A stretch of 64,000 bases of DNA from Bog-473 sp963821755 (GCA_963821755.1 CAWGEX010000005.1:434001-498000); one strand, 5' to 3'. Positions 1 through 11,595 are shown, counted from the first letter of the stretch. Made by a program: numbers and translations. Notes: generated from the sequence alone by a model not told the origin.

Positions 1-1
1 C

Positions 2-757
2 GTCAACCCGCTCCAGTTCGGTGACCCCGAGGACATCGCGCAGTACCCCCGCACCGTCGACCATGACCTGGCCGCCTGCGCCGAGGCCGGTGTCGATGTG
101 GTCTTCGCGCCGAAGGTGACCGAGATGTACCCCACCTGGCCCGCACCGGTTCCCACCACCGTCTCGGTATCGGGTATCAGCGACGGCTGGGAGGGAGCGT
201 CGCGCCCGGGGCATTTCGACGGCGTGGCCACGGTCGTCACGAAACTGTTCTCCATCGCCGGTCCCGCTCGGGCCTATTTCGGCGAGAAGGACTTCCAGCA
301 GTTGGCGGTGGTCCGGCGCCTGGCGGCCGATCTCTCCCTGGCGGTCGACGTGGTCGGATGCACCACCGTTCGCGAAGCCGACGGCCTGGCGCTCTCCAGC
401 CGCAACGTGCGCCTGTCGCCGGAGCAACGCCGCGCCGCCGCCGTGCTCTCCCGCGCCTTGACGGCCGGCCAGGTGGCGATTCAGCGCGGGGTCCTCGCCG
501 CGTCCGCGGTGAGTGCCATCATGCGCGACGTGGTGGCTCTCGAACCGTTGGTGCACCTGGACTACGCCGTGGCCGTCGGCGTTGACGACCTGGTCGAGCG
601 CGAGGAACTGGTGGAACCGACATCCGTGCGGCTGCTCATTGCGGCCGAGGTCGGTCCGGTGCGGCTGATCGACAATTGCCCGGCCGCCACCGCGATGCGT
701 CCGGGCACCGAAGCCGTACCGGCGCACCCTGAGCGCCTCCTCGAAAGGATTGGATGA
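2..757 (+). CDS. panC: Pantothenate synthetase PanC, 5'-truncated by the window edge
   Basis: PanC condenses pantoate and beta-alanine with ATP to make pantothenate in the cytoplasm. The reading frame is open from base 2; about 251 residues are visible and the N-terminus lies outside the window. Seen: NPLQFG, then a PRT...D stretch, FDGVATVVTKLF, the YFGEKDFQQL block (KMSKS-like loop of the nucleotidyl-transferase fold) and SSRNVRLSPEQR, all in the family's order. The stop at 755-757 lies 4 nt before the likely panD start and panD follows immediately, the normal vitamin B5 pairing. Identity is close to certain; only the missing 5' end is unknown. Confidence 0.95.
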   Translation, partial: VNPLQFGDPEDIAQYPRTVDHDLAACAEAGVDVVFAPKVTEMYPTWPAPVPTTVSVSGISDGWEGASRPGHFDGVATVVTKLFSIAGPARAYFGEKDFQQLAVVRRLAADLSLAVDVVGCTTVREADGLALSSRNVRLSPEQRRAAAVLSRALTAGQVAIQRGVLAASAVSAIMRDVVALEPLVHLDYAVAVGVDDLVEREELVEPTSVRLLIAAEVGPVRLIDNCPAATAMRPGTEAVPAHPERLLERIG

Positions 758-761
758 ACCG

Positions 762-1154
762 ATGCGTCGACGCATGATGAAATCGAAGATTCACCGGGCC
801 ACGGTGACCGGGGCCAACCTCAACTATGTGGGCTCGGTCAGCATCGACACCGAGTTGATGGCCCTGGCCGACATCCTGCCCTACGAGCAGGTGGCCGTCC
901 TCGACATCGACAACGGCGCTCGATTCGAGACCTACGCCATTGAGGGCGAGCGGGGCCAGATCTGCCTCAACGGCGCCGCTGCCCGCCTGGTCTCGCCGGG
1001 CGACAAGGTGATCCTCATCACCTACGCCGAATACGAGCGCGAAGAGCTGGCGACTTATGTGCCCCGGGTGGTCCATGTGGACGCCCGCAATCGGGTGATC
1101 GACGAAGTGTCGGCCCGACTCGACGCCGAGCTCACCCTGACCGAACCGGCGTGA
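762..1154 (+). CDS. panD: Aspartate 1-decarboxylase PanD (pyruvoyl enzyme precursor)
   Basis: PanD decarboxylates L-aspartate to beta-alanine, the second substrate of PanC. The 130-residue product begins MRRRMMKSKIHRATVT, the standard actinobacterial PanD start. Gly24-Ser25 in NYVGSVSID is the self-cleavage site that creates the pyruvoyl group; the DIDNGARFETYAI and CLNGAAARL blocks follow as expected. I chose ATG 762 over an in-frame TTG at 750, because the AAAGGA at 744-749 can serve only the former and because the N-terminus then matches the family. The next gene starts inside this stop codon (GTGA). Confidence 0.95.
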   Translation: MRRRMMKSKIHRATVTGANLNYVGSVSIDTELMALADILPYEQVAVLDIDNGARFETYAIEGERGQICLNGAAARLVSPGDKVILITYAEYEREELATYVPRVVHVDARNRVIDEVSARLDAELTLTEPA

Positions 1155-2797
1155 GCACGGGTGCCCGCCCCGGCTCCGGTGGGGTGGGCGGGCCCGGACC
1201 CTTCGACGTCTTGGTGCTCGGGAGTGGGGTCGCCGGACTGTCCGCCGCCGTTCGCCTGGCCGGCTCGACGCCCTCGCTCGGGGTCCTGACCAAGGGCATA
1301 CTGTCGCAGTCGGCCACCCGGTGGGCGCAGGGCGGCGTGGCCGCCGTGCTGGGCGGGGACGAGGACTCCACCGACCTCCACCTGGCCGACACCCTGGCGG
1401 CGGGCGCCGGGCTCTGCGACGAAGAGGCGGTGCGGATCCTGGTCGACGAGGGCCCGGGCCGCGTGCACGAGTTGATCACCTTGGGGGTGGAGTTCGATCG
1501 GGAGGCCAGCGGGTTTCTCGCCCTGGCGCGCGAGGGCGGGCACTCCCACCCGCGCGTCGTGCATGCCGGAGGGGCGGCGACCGGGGCCGAGGTTGAGCGG
1601 GCGCTGGTCGATGCCACCTACCAGTCGGCGGGGGCCGTCCTCGAGGGCTGGTTCGCCCTCGATCTCCTCATCGAGGACGGACGTTGCCGGGGCGTGGTGG
1701 CCCTGCCGCCGCAGGGTCCCGTCGTCGAGGTCCGGGCCGACCACGTTGTGTTGGCCACCGGCGGCGCCGGCCAACTCTTCGCGGTCACCACCAACCCGGC
1801 GGAGTCCACCGGCGACGGCGTGGCCATGGCGCTGCGGGCCGGCGTCCCTACGGCTGACGTCGAGTTCGTGCAGTTCCACCCCACGGCCCTGCACCACCCG
1901 GCCATGCCCCGCCCCCTCCTCTCCGAGGCGCTCCGCGGTCACGGCGCCATCCTGCGGGACGCCGCCGGCGATCGCTTCGTGGACGAGCTGGCTCCCCGCG
2001 ACGTCGTGAGCCGCGCCATGGCGGCGACCATGGTCGATCAGGGAGTCGAGCATCTCTGGCTCGATGCCACCGGACTGGAGCGTTTCGACCAGCGCTTCCC
2101 CACCATCGCGGCATCCCTGTCGTCCATCGGTCTCAACCCGGAAACGGACTGGCTCCCCATCGCGCCGGCGGCCCATCACCTCTCCGGTGGCGTGGTCACC
2201 GATCTGTGGGGGGCCACGGCCCTGCCGGGGTTGTGGGCCGTGGGCGAGGTGGCGTGCACCGGTGTGCACGGGGCGAACCGGTTGGCTTCCAACTCGCTCC
2301 TCGAAGGCATGGTCTTCGGCGCCCGGTTGGCCGAGCGGATCGAGTCGGACCACGACGGTCCCGAGGCCAGCGGGGCGTTGCGGGTGCTGCTCAGGGGCGA
2401 GGCCCTCGACGGCATCGAGGCCACATCGGTGGCCGCGCCCCCTCGGGTTTGGCCGACCGGACCGCCCACGGCCGATGAGGACCCGGCCCCCGTTCCCGAC
2501 GTACCCAAACTGCGCGACTTGCTGCAGCAGACCATGACGGGCGGAGCCGGCGTGGTCCGGTCCTCCCAATCGCTCGCCACCGCCGCGGCCGCCGTTGACG
2601 AGCTGGCCGAGGCTCTGGGCGATCGCACGGCGTCGGTGGAGGCGGGGGAGTTGGGCAACCTGGTGCAGCTGGCCGATGCGTTGCTGGCGTCGGCCCGGGC
2701 GCGCACCGAGAGCCGCGGTGCCCATTCGCGGCTGGAGTTCCCCCACACCGATCCGGCCTGGCGTCGACGACTGGTCCACAGCGGTCCTTCCCGATGA
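1151..2797 (+). CDS. nadB: L-aspartate oxidase NadB
   Basis: NadB is an FAD enzyme that oxidises L-aspartate to iminoaspartate, the first step of de novo NAD synthesis. The 548-residue product has the dinucleotide-binding LGSGVAGLSAAVRLA near residue 20, SATRWAQGGVAAV, GGHSHPRVVHAGG, QFHPTALHHP, SEALRGHGAILRD, and the FAD-site block GEVACTGVHGANRLASNSL. A helical C-terminal segment follows. The GTG start overlaps the panD stop by 4 nt and nadC overlaps its own stop, so translation is probably coupled. No nadA is present between these genes; quinolinate synthase must be encoded elsewhere. Confidence 0.95.
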   Translation: MSTGARPGSGGVGGPGPFDVLVLGSGVAGLSAAVRLAGSTPSLGVLTKGILSQSATRWAQGGVAAVLGGDEDSTDLHLADTLAAGAGLCDEEAVRILVDEGPGRVHELITLGVEFDREASGFLALAREGGHSHPRVVHAGGAATGAEVERALVDATYQSAGAVLEGWFALDLLIEDGRCRGVVALPPQGPVVEVRADHVVLATGGAGQLFAVTTNPAESTGDGVAMALRAGVPTADVEFVQFHPTALHHPAMPRPLLSEALRGHGAILRDAAGDRFVDELAPRDVVSRAMAATMVDQGVEHLWLDATGLERFDQRFPTIAASLSSIGLNPETDWLPIAPAAHHLSGGVVTDLWGATALPGLWAVGEVACTGVHGANRLASNSLLEGMVFGARLAERIESDHDGPEASGALRVLLRGEALDGIEATSVAAPPRVWPTGPPTADEDPAPVPDVPKLRDLLQQTMTGGAGVVRSSQSLATAAAAVDELAEALGDRTASVEAGELGNLVQLADALLASARARTESRGAHSRLEFPHTDPAWRRRLVHSGPSR

Positions 2798-3723
2798 GTT
2801 CTGTTCGTCCGGTCAGTCCGGTCAGCCCGGTCACCTCGGTCCGTCCTCCCCACGACGACGTGGTCGAGGCCGTGACCCGCGCCCTGGCCGAGGACCTCAG
2901 CGCCGCCGGCGACGTCACCGCCGCCTTCGTCCCTCGCGGCGCCACCGCGCACTTCGCGCTGCGGGCCAGGGAGGACGGGGTCCTGGCCGGACGGGACTGC
3001 GCCGCCGAGGCCTTCCGGCAGCTCGATCCCACATTGACCACCAACTGGAAGCTCGAGGACGGAGATGCGCTGGCCGCCGGCGACACCGTGATGGAGGTCA
3101 CCGGGGCACTGCGGCCCATCCTCACGTCCGAGCGGACCGTCCTGAACTTTCTGGGCCACCTGTCGGGCATCGCCACCTTGACGCAACGCTTCGTGGCCGC
3201 CGCGCACGCCCGCAATCCGTCGGTCCAGGTCCTCGATACGCGCAAGACCACCCCCGGACTCCGCACCCTCGAAAAGGCGGCCGTGCGGGCCGGCGGTGGG
3301 ACGAACCACCGGGCCAATCTCTCCGACGCCGTGTTGGTCAAGGACAACCACCTGGCCGGGGCCACCATTTCCGATGCCGTCAGGCGGGCCCGTGACCTCT
3401 GGCCCGGACTCGGGGTGCAGGTCGAGTGCGACTCGTTGGACCAGGTGGCCGAAGCGGCCGCTACGGGGGCCGATGCCCTGCTGCTCGACAACATGAGCCC
3501 CGAACTGGTGGTCGAGGCCATCGCCCTGGCCCGCGCCAAGGCCCCCGGGCCCGTCCTGACCGAAGTGTCGGGTCGGGTCAATCTCGACAACATCGGCACC
3601 TACGCCGCCGCCGGTCCCGACCGGATATCGATCGGGGCGCTGACTCATTCGGCCGTGGTGCTCGATCTCGGCCTCGATCTCATCTGGCGCTCCGACGACC
3701 ACCGCAAGGGCAAGGGAGACTGA
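2794..3723 (+). CDS. nadC: Nicotinate-nucleotide pyrophosphorylase (carboxylating) NadC
   Basis: NadC converts quinolinate and PRPP to nicotinate mononucleotide. The 309-residue product shows an N-terminal EDLSAAGDVT segment, RTVLNFLGHLSGIAT, the PRPP/quinolinate-binding DTRKTTPGLRTLEK, RAGGGTNHR, LVKDNH, VECDSLDQV, LLLDNM and the C-terminal GADRIS-like barrel end PDRISIGALTHS. The first ~15 residues are a serine/valine/proline repeat (SSVRPVSPVSPVTSV) encoded by a near-perfect DNA repeat, unlike the rest of the protein. ATG overlaps the nadB stop (ATGA). coaX begins 2 nt after the stop. Confidence 0.95.
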   Translation: MSSVRPVSPVSPVTSVRPPHDDVVEAVTRALAEDLSAAGDVTAAFVPRGATAHFALRAREDGVLAGRDCAAEAFRQLDPTLTTNWKLEDGDALAAGDTVMEVTGALRPILTSERTVLNFLGHLSGIATLTQRFVAAAHARNPSVQVLDTRKTTPGLRTLEKAAVRAGGGTNHRANLSDAVLVKDNHLAGATISDAVRRARDLWPGLGVQVECDSLDQVAEAAATGADALLLDNMSPELVVEAIALARAKAPGPVLTEVSGRVNLDNIGTYAAAGPDRISIGALTHSAVVLDLGLDLIWRSDDHRKGKGD

Positions 3724-3725
3724 AC

Positions 3726-4598
3726 GTGCTGTTGGTCATCGACGTGGGCAACACCGAGACGGTGATCGGGCTCTACGCCGCCGATGCCGCCGAATCGGAC
3801 GCCGCCGCCGCGGCCGCCGCGGGCGAGAGCCTCGGTGTGGGCATCGGCACCGAACATGATCCCACCGCGCCCCGCGGCCTGACCCATCACTGGCGGCTTT
3901 CCACCGTCCCCACCCGGACCCCCGACGAGCACGCGGTCTTGCTGACGCAGTTGCTCGATCTCGAAGGACTCGACATCGCCACCTCCGTCACCGGCATCGC
4001 GGTCAGCTCTTCGGTGCCCCACGTGACCGGTGAGTTGCGCCAGATGGCCACGCGGTGGTTCGGCCAGGTGCCCCACGTCGTGTTGGGCCCCGGCACCAAG
4101 AGCGGGATGCCGATCCTCTACGACAACCCGAAGGAAGTCGGCGCCGATCGCATCGCCAACGCCGTCGGGGCCTATGACCTTTACGGCGGCCCGTGTGTCG
4201 TCGTCGACATGGGCACGGCCACCACGGTCGAAGCCATCAGCGCGTCCGGCGAGTATCTGGGCGGCGCCATCACCCCGGGCGTGGCCATCAGCCTCGAGGC
4301 GCTCTACCAGCATGCGGCGGCACTGCGGCGGGTGGAGTTGGTCGAGCCCCGGAGCGTGATCGGGCGCTCCAGCGCCGAGTCGATCGAATCGGGCACCCTC
4401 TACGGTTTTGCGGCTCAGGTCGACGGCTTGGCCCGCCGGTTCATGGAGGAGCTCGGCCCTTCCGTTGTGGTGGCCACGGGTGGACTCAGTTCGCTGATCG
4501 CGCCGCACTCCGACACCATTGAGCATGTGGAACCCTGGCTGACCCTGCACGGACTCCGGATCGTCTACGAGCGCAACGTCTCGAGCAACGGCTCGTGA
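3726..4598 (+). CDS. coaX: Type III pantothenate kinase CoaX
   Basis: CoaX phosphorylates pantothenate, the first committed step to CoA, and belongs to the ASKHA fold. From GTG 3726 the product is 290 residues: VIDVGNTETVIGLY (phosphate-binding strand 1), RLSTVPTRTPDEHA, GADRIANAVGAYDLYG, VVDMGTATTVEAIS (phosphate 2) and GGAITPGV. Between strand 1 and strand 2 (about residues 14-48) there is an Ala-rich low-complexity insertion not expected in the family, discussed as a finding. The gene follows nadC by 2 nt and lysS overlaps its stop (GTGA), matching the actinobacterial order panC-panD-coaX-lysS. Confidence 0.93.
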   Translation: MLLVIDVGNTETVIGLYAADAAESDAAAAAAAGESLGVGIGTEHDPTAPRGLTHHWRLSTVPTRTPDEHAVLLTQLLDLEGLDIATSVTGIAVSSSVPHVTGELRQMATRWFGQVPHVVLGPGTKSGMPILYDNPKEVGADRIANAVGAYDLYGGPCVVVDMGTATTVEAISASGEYLGGAITPGVAISLEALYQHAAALRRVELVEPRSVIGRSSAESIESGTLYGFAAQVDGLARRFMEELGPSVVVATGGLSSLIAPHSDTIEHVEPWLTLHGLRIVYERNVSSNGS

Positions 4599-6127
4599 GC
4601 GACCCCGAGCCCGATCCCGATCCCGATCTGGAACCCGCGTCCCCGTCCGGGCCGTCCGAGTCCGCATCCGAGTCCGCGTCCGCGTCCGCGTCCGACGTAC
4701 CGTACCGATTCGACCGGACTCACCAGGCCGCCGAGGTGGTCGAGACGTGGTCGAGCCTTGAGCCCGGCGACGAGTCCGGGGTCGGCGTCGCGGTGGCCGG
4801 CCGACTCATGCTGATGCGCGACCAAGGGAAGGTGGCCTTCGGCGAGTTGCGCGACGCCAGCGGCTCCATCCAGCTCTTCGCGCTGGCCTCGCAGACGGCC
4901 GAATTCGACGCGTTCGTCCGCCTCAACCTGGGCGATTGGATCGGGGCCCAGGGCCAGGTGGTCCGTACCAAGCGGGGCGAGCTCTCGGTCAAGGTGACCG
5001 AGTGGGTGCTCCTGGCCAACGCCCGGCGCTCCTTCGGCAACAAGTGGAGCGGGGTGGCCGATGTCGAGACCCGCTACCGCCAGCGCGAGGTCGATCTGTG
5101 GGCCAACGACCGCAGTCGCCAGTTGCTCATGCTGCGCAGCAATGTGGTCCAAGGCATTCGGCAGCGACTGTGGGCGCAGGGATTCGTCGAGGTGGAGACG
5201 CCGATCCTCCATCCGATCGCCGGCGGTGCCACGGCGCGTCCGTTCGTCACGCATCACAACACCTTCGATACCGATTTCTACTTGCGGGTCGCGCCCGAGC
5301 TGTACCTGAAGCGGCTGGTCGTCGGCGGCTTCGACAAGGTGTTCGAGATCGGCCGCAGCTTTCGCAACGAGGGAGTCTCGCCCCGGCACAACCCCGAGTT
5401 CACGACGCTCGAGCTCTATCAGGCTTACGCCGACTACACCGACACCATGGTCGTCTTCGAAGAGCTGGTGGCCGGTGCGGCGCGGGACTTCCTCGGCACC
5501 ACGGTCATTTCCTACGGCGGGCGGGAGCTCGACCTCACCCCGCCGTGGCGCCGGGCCACCATGTCCGAACTGGTGGCCGAAGCGACCGGGTTCACGCTCC
5601 ACGCCCGCACGCCGCGCCAGGAGCTGGTCCAGGTGGCCACCGAGGCGGGCATCGCGGTCGAGGCGGGCTGGGGCCCGGGGAAGATCCTGCTCGAGATCTA
5701 CGAGAAGACGACGGAGGGCGAGCTCTGGGGCCCGGTCTTCGTCATCGACTATCCGGCCGAGGTGTCGCCGCTGGCCCGACGTCACCGGGACGGCCCCGAC
5801 CTGGTCGAGCGCTACGAGCCGGTCGTCGCCGGGCGGGAGCTCGGCAACGGGTTCACCGAGCTCATTGATCCCGATGATCAGCGGTCCCGCTTCACCGAGC
5901 AGGCGGCCAAACATGCGGCCGGAGACGATGAGGCGTCGCTGGTCGACGAGGAGTACCTGCGGGCACTCGAGTACGGGCTGCCCCCCACCTCTGGGTTCGG
6001 CCTGGGTATCGACCGTTTGCTGATGTTGCTGGGGGACGTGGCCAACATCCGCGAGGTCATCGCCTTTCCGACCCTGCGCCCTGAACGAACCCGAGCGCCG
6101 AACGAACCCGACGAACCCGAGCGGTGA
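4595..6127 (+). CDS. lysS: Lysyl-tRNA synthetase, class II
   Basis: Charges tRNA-Lys. The 510-residue product has an OB-fold anticodon-binding domain (about residues 60-175) and the class II catalytic domain with motif 2 FEIGRSFRNEGVSPRHNPEF and motif 3 GFGLGIDRLLML near the C-terminus. The first ~40 residues are an Asp/Pro then Ser/Ala repeat (DPEPDPDPDLEP, SESASESASASASD) encoded by hexanucleotide-like DNA repeats, and the tail after RPER is another Asn-Glu-Pro repeat. The GTG start overlaps coaX; a later start would remove part of the repeat, so the exact N-terminus is uncertain. Confidence 0.93.
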   Translation: MSDPEPDPDPDLEPASPSGPSESASESASASASDVPYRFDRTHQAAEVVETWSSLEPGDESGVGVAVAGRLMLMRDQGKVAFGELRDASGSIQLFALASQTAEFDAFVRLNLGDWIGAQGQVVRTKRGELSVKVTEWVLLANARRSFGNKWSGVADVETRYRQREVDLWANDRSRQLLMLRSNVVQGIRQRLWAQGFVEVETPILHPIAGGATARPFVTHHNTFDTDFYLRVAPELYLKRLVVGGFDKVFEIGRSFRNEGVSPRHNPEFTTLELYQAYADYTDTMVVFEELVAGAARDFLGTTVISYGGRELDLTPPWRRATMSELVAEATGFTLHARTPRQELVQVATEAGIAVEAGWGPGKILLEIYEKTTEGELWGPVFVIDYPAEVSPLARRHRDGPDLVERYEPVVAGRELGNGFTELIDPDDQRSRFTEQAAKHAAGDDEASLVDEEYLRALEYGLPPTSGFGLGIDRLLMLLGDVANIREVIAFPTLRPERTRAPNEPDEPER

Positions 6128-6249
6128 AGGTAGAGCGATCTCTTCACACCTCGCTCATACCTCCCTCACATTTGCCCGTCATTGTGGAACCTGAACCAGG
6201 GCGTGCCACCGAGGGGCGCCGGCATCGGGACCATACGAAGGAGAACACC

Positions 6250-6600
6250 ATGTTTCGCAAACTCGTCGCCATAGGCGCACTGTCGGGGACGATGGCCCTG
6301 GGCGCCGTCGGGATCGCGTCGGCGACCACGCCCGCCACGCCCGCCACGCCCGCCACACACAAGATCGACTGCACCAAGGCCCTGGCCCGGGTGCCCAAGA
6401 TCAACGCCCGCGAAGCCAAGGCCGCGACATGGGTGACGAACGCCCAGGCTCGTGAGGCCACCGCCACATCGGCCGGGCACACCAAGCTGGCCACCCGCAT
6501 CGGAAATCGCATCACCCGGGTGCAGAAGCTCGAGGCCAAGGGCACCAACCTCCTGGCACGCATCTCGGCCGCCTGCGGGACCGCCAGCAGCGCGAGCTAG
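6250..6600 (+). CDS. Small secreted helical protein, function unknown
   Basis: I do not recognise the family. ATG 6250 is preceded by AAGGAG at 6238-6243. The 116-residue product opens with MFRKLVAIGALSG, a hydrophobic core and an ASA-T signal-peptidase-like site near residue 25, then a threonine/proline/alanine repeat (TTPATPATPAT) and a charged, probably helical region rich in Ala, Lys, Arg and Thr with two Cys (near the start of the mature part and near the C-terminus) that could form a disulfide outside the cell. It is monocistronic, convergent with the prenyl synthase gene 12 nt downstream. The length and reading frame look real; the role is unknown. Confidence 0.7.
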   Translation: MFRKLVAIGALSGTMALGAVGIASATTPATPATPATHKIDCTKALARVPKINAREAKAATWVTNAQAREATATSAGHTKLATRIGNRITRVQKLEAKGTNLLARISAACGTASSAS

Positions 6601-6612
6601 GAGTTCACGCAG

Positions 6613-7587
6613 TCAAGCAGGCAGGTCGCTGAGAAGTTCGGTGGCCAGCCGAGCCAGGCCGTCACGGAGCTCGGGCACGCCGACACCCGCCGTGGCGGCT
6701 CTGGCGCGCTCGACGTAACGCCGGGCCTCTTCGACGGCCACGGGGATCCCGGTGGATCCGGCCACGATGCTGCAGGCCTTGTCGCGTTCGGGTTGGTCCA
6801 GTGGTTTGCCCAGGAGCGACCGGAGATTCGGGCCGGAGTCGGGATCGGCCAGCGCCACCAACGCCGGCAGGGTGTAGATCCCTTCGGCCAGGTCCTGGCC
6901 CGTCGGCTTGAGCAATTCACTTTCCGTGGCCGTGATGTCGAGGATGTCATCGCGAATCTGGAAGACCATGCCGAAGCAGTGGCCGTATTCGGTCAACGCC
7001 TCGACCTCGGCGGAGGGCAGTGTCCCGGTCAACGCACCGATCCGGCAGGAGGTGGCGGTCAGCGCCGCCGTCTTGCCGGCGATGGCCGCGGTGTAGCTCT
7101 CCCGGCTGCGGTCGGTCTGGAAGGCGGACCGGACTTCGGAGACCTGACCCTGGCAGAGCTTGCCCAGGGTGTCAGCCGACAATTTGGCGATCTCGGTCCC
7201 CAGTCCGGCGGCGATGGCGGCCGAACGGGCCAGCAGGTAGTCACCCGCCACGATGGCCACCAGATTGCCGAAACGGCTGTTGACGCTCTCGACGTTGCGG
7301 CGGACGGTCGCCTCGTCCAGGACGTCGTCGTGGTAGAGCGAGGCCAGGTGGACCAATTCGACCGCCACGCCGCCCAGGAGGTCCTCGTCTGTGGCATCCC
7401 GCCGTCCAGCGGTAGCGGCGGCCAGGGCCAGGAGCGGGCGGAGGCGCTTGCCGCCGGCGGCGATCAGGTGGGTGGTGACGTCATCGAGGAAGCTGTCGCC
7501 GGTCACGACCGAGGCGGTGAGCAGGGGCTCGAGCCGTTCCAGGCCCTCAGGCAAGCGGGGCAGGCCCAAGGCCTCCGAGGCGTTCAC
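6613..7587 (-). CDS. Polyprenyl diphosphate synthase (trans-isoprenyl synthase)
   Basis: Head-to-tail prenyltransferase extending allylic diphosphates with isopentenyl diphosphate, supplying quinone or lipid-carrier side chains. The first aspartate-rich motif is YHDDVLDEATVRR and the second FQIRDDILDIT; HLIAAGGKRLRPLL is the IPP-binding block. About 324 residues. I start at GTG 7585-7587 because homology begins just after it and a TATCCT hexamer (reverse complement of 7596-7601) lies 8 nt upstream, as for a leaderless transcript; longer in-frame extensions would run into clpC. Product chain length (GGPP, heptaprenyl, octaprenyl) cannot be told from sequence by eye. Confidence 0.88.
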   Translation of the reverse strand: MNASEALGLPRLPEGLERLEPLLTASVVTGDSFLDDVTTHLIAAGGKRLRPLLALAAATAGRRDATDEDLLGGVAVELVHLASLYHDDVLDEATVRRNVESVNSRFGNLVAIVAGDYLLARSAAIAAGLGTEIAKLSADTLGKLCQGQVSEVRSAFQTDRSRESYTAAIAGKTAALTATSCRIGALTGTLPSAEVEALTEYGHCFGMVFQIRDDILDITATESELLKPTGQDLAEGIYTLPALVALADPDSGPNLRSLLGKPLDQPERDKACSIVAGSTGIPVAVEEARRYVERARAATAGVGVPELRDGLARLATELLSDLPA

Positions 7588-7707
7588 TCCTCGTGAGGAT
7601 AGGCGACGACCGAACCTGAGCGACACCCCGGCGGGCTGGGACGTGTGCGCGAATCCGCTGGAGAAGGCGCAGGAACGCCCTCCCCCGGCGGTTCCCCTTG
7701 GTGAGTG

Positions 7708-7739
7708 CCGCCTGTAGGCGGGGGGGTCGCAGGTACACT
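7708..7739 (+). promoter_or_regulatory. Putative clpC promoter region with short inverted repeat
   Basis: TACACT at 7734-7739 is a good -10 candidate, leaving a ~30-nt leader with GAGAGGCGG ahead of the clpC GTG. Just upstream CCGCC (7708-7712) and GGCGG (7717-7721) form an inverted repeat with a 4-nt gap, placed where a regulator could act. There is no convincing -35 hexamer. Whether this is a ClgR-type site cannot be decided from the sequence alone. Confidence 0.35.
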
Positions 7740-7774
7740 GAGGACCGGGCAATAGAGATAGAGAGGCGGTCAGG

Positions 7775-10285
<2,511 letters not shown>

Positions 10286-11557
10286 TCAAGCCCTCAGCGG
10301 TTTGTCCCGCTTCGCCCTGGCTTTGGCCACGGTGAGCTTGCGCTGCCGGTTGATGCGGCCGGCGCTCGGAGGCTTGGTCGGTGGGTCCCACGTCCAGTGG
10401 CCCGGCCCGCCGCCGAGCTTCCAGCCGCCGTTGGTCTTGAGGTTGTGGCACCCCGGGCACAGGCGGGCCAAGTTGGCCATTTCGGTTGGTCCGTCGGCCG
10501 CGTAGTCAACCTTGCAATGGTCCCGCTCGAGTCCGAGGCGCTTGCCGCATGTGGGCACCACGCAGTGGCGGTCCCGTACCAGGAGCGCGATGTTGATCCG
10601 GTCACGGATGACCCGGGTGGTCCCGGTGACGGTGCGAACGTCCATCCCGTCTTTGATGACGAACTGCAGACCGGCGTCGCCGATGAGCTCAGCCGCCGCG
10701 TCGACGCTGACGGGGCCGATGCCATCGATCTCGCAGAGCTCGTCCCCTTGGGTCGTGCCACGGCGCAGCGCCTCGGCGTCGACAAGCACGACGGCCCGGG
10801 GCGCTTGGCCTGATCGACCCGTCGAGCCGCCGGCTTCTGCTTCTGCCATGAGCGCCAAGAAGGCATCGAGCCGGTGGGCTTCCAGCGTTTCGCCACCGGC
10901 CGCCCCGGCCGCCTTCCAGCGCGCCCTGGCGTCCGCTTCGAGGCGCGGGGCCACCTTCGCCCACGCCACCTCATCGCAGAAAAACTCGCTCCGGATCCCC
11001 CCGTTGCCGTCTTGATGCCAGCGGAAGTGGCGATTCGCGTGAACCCGGGCCCGGCGCTCGCGTTCACACTCGACCTTTCGGGCCACGGCGCGCCGGCGTG
11101 AAGCAGCATCGCTGAGCTCCTGATTGCTGGCGCCCTTGGCGATCAACGTGAGGAGGGCGCCGGGGGCTCCGGGAGCGACGGCCGAGGTGTCGGCCACGAT
11201 CTTGAGCTGCGCCGCCGAGAGGTGGCCGTCGTGGAGGGCTTCGGCCAGCTCGGGATTGTCGGCCGCCCGCTCGGCCGCAACGAGGCGGCCCTTGGCGACA
11301 CCGCTCGAGGACCCGGAGACCGCACCCAGCCAATCTGGCGCGGATGCGTGTCCCGCTTTCGTGTAGGAGCCGGTCCTGACCACCACCGGGGTCAACAGGG
11401 CCGTTCCTGAAGCGGCCGCCCGTTCCGCTGCGCCGAAAAGGGACACCATCGAGAGGGCCTGGTCGCCCGAGATGGCCCCCGGTGCCATCGACTGGACGAC
11501 CCGCTGGAGGCTGCGGACCGCGTGCTCGAGTTCTGATTCGAGAGTCATTGAGACCAC
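10286..11557 (-). CDS. DUF222 / HNH endonuclease (13E12-like family)
   Basis: A 423-residue protein with an N-terminal DUF222 helical region and a C-terminal HNH nuclease motif: CVVPTCGKRLGLERDHC followed by LARLCPGCHNLKTNGGW, giving the His/Asn/His and paired Cys ligands. This family is multicopy in actinobacterial genomes and often linked to mobile DNA, though no other mobile gene is next to it here. The GTG start has TAGGCT (reverse complement of 11564-11569) 6 nt upstream, so the message is probably leaderless. It sits alone between clpC and radA, divergent from radA by about 40 nt. Confidence 0.88.
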   Translation of the reverse strand: MVSMTLESELEHAVRSLQRVVQSMAPGAISGDQALSMVSLFGAAERAAASGTALLTPVVVRTGSYTKAGHASAPDWLGAVSGSSSGVAKGRLVAAERAADNPELAEALHDGHLSAAQLKIVADTSAVAPGAPGALLTLIAKGASNQELSDAASRRRAVARKVECERERRARVHANRHFRWHQDGNGGIRSEFFCDEVAWAKVAPRLEADARARWKAAGAAGGETLEAHRLDAFLALMAEAEAGGSTGRSGQAPRAVVLVDAEALRRGTTQGDELCEIDGIGPVSVDAAAELIGDAGLQFVIKDGMDVRTVTGTTRVIRDRINIALLVRDRHCVVPTCGKRLGLERDHCKVDYAADGPTEMANLARLCPGCHNLKTNGGWKLGGGPGHWTWDPPTKPPSAGRINRQRKLTVAKARAKRDKPLRA

Positions 11558-11595
11558 ACCGATAGCCTAAGAAAGGGTTGTGACACCCCTTATCT

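Noticed and set aside
1055..2779. Long minus-strand open frame opposite nadB, and similar long antisense frames opposite clpC, groEL, typA and others
   Set aside because: These are shadows produced by the high G+C content; they lack motifs and are explained by the well-supported genes on the other strand.
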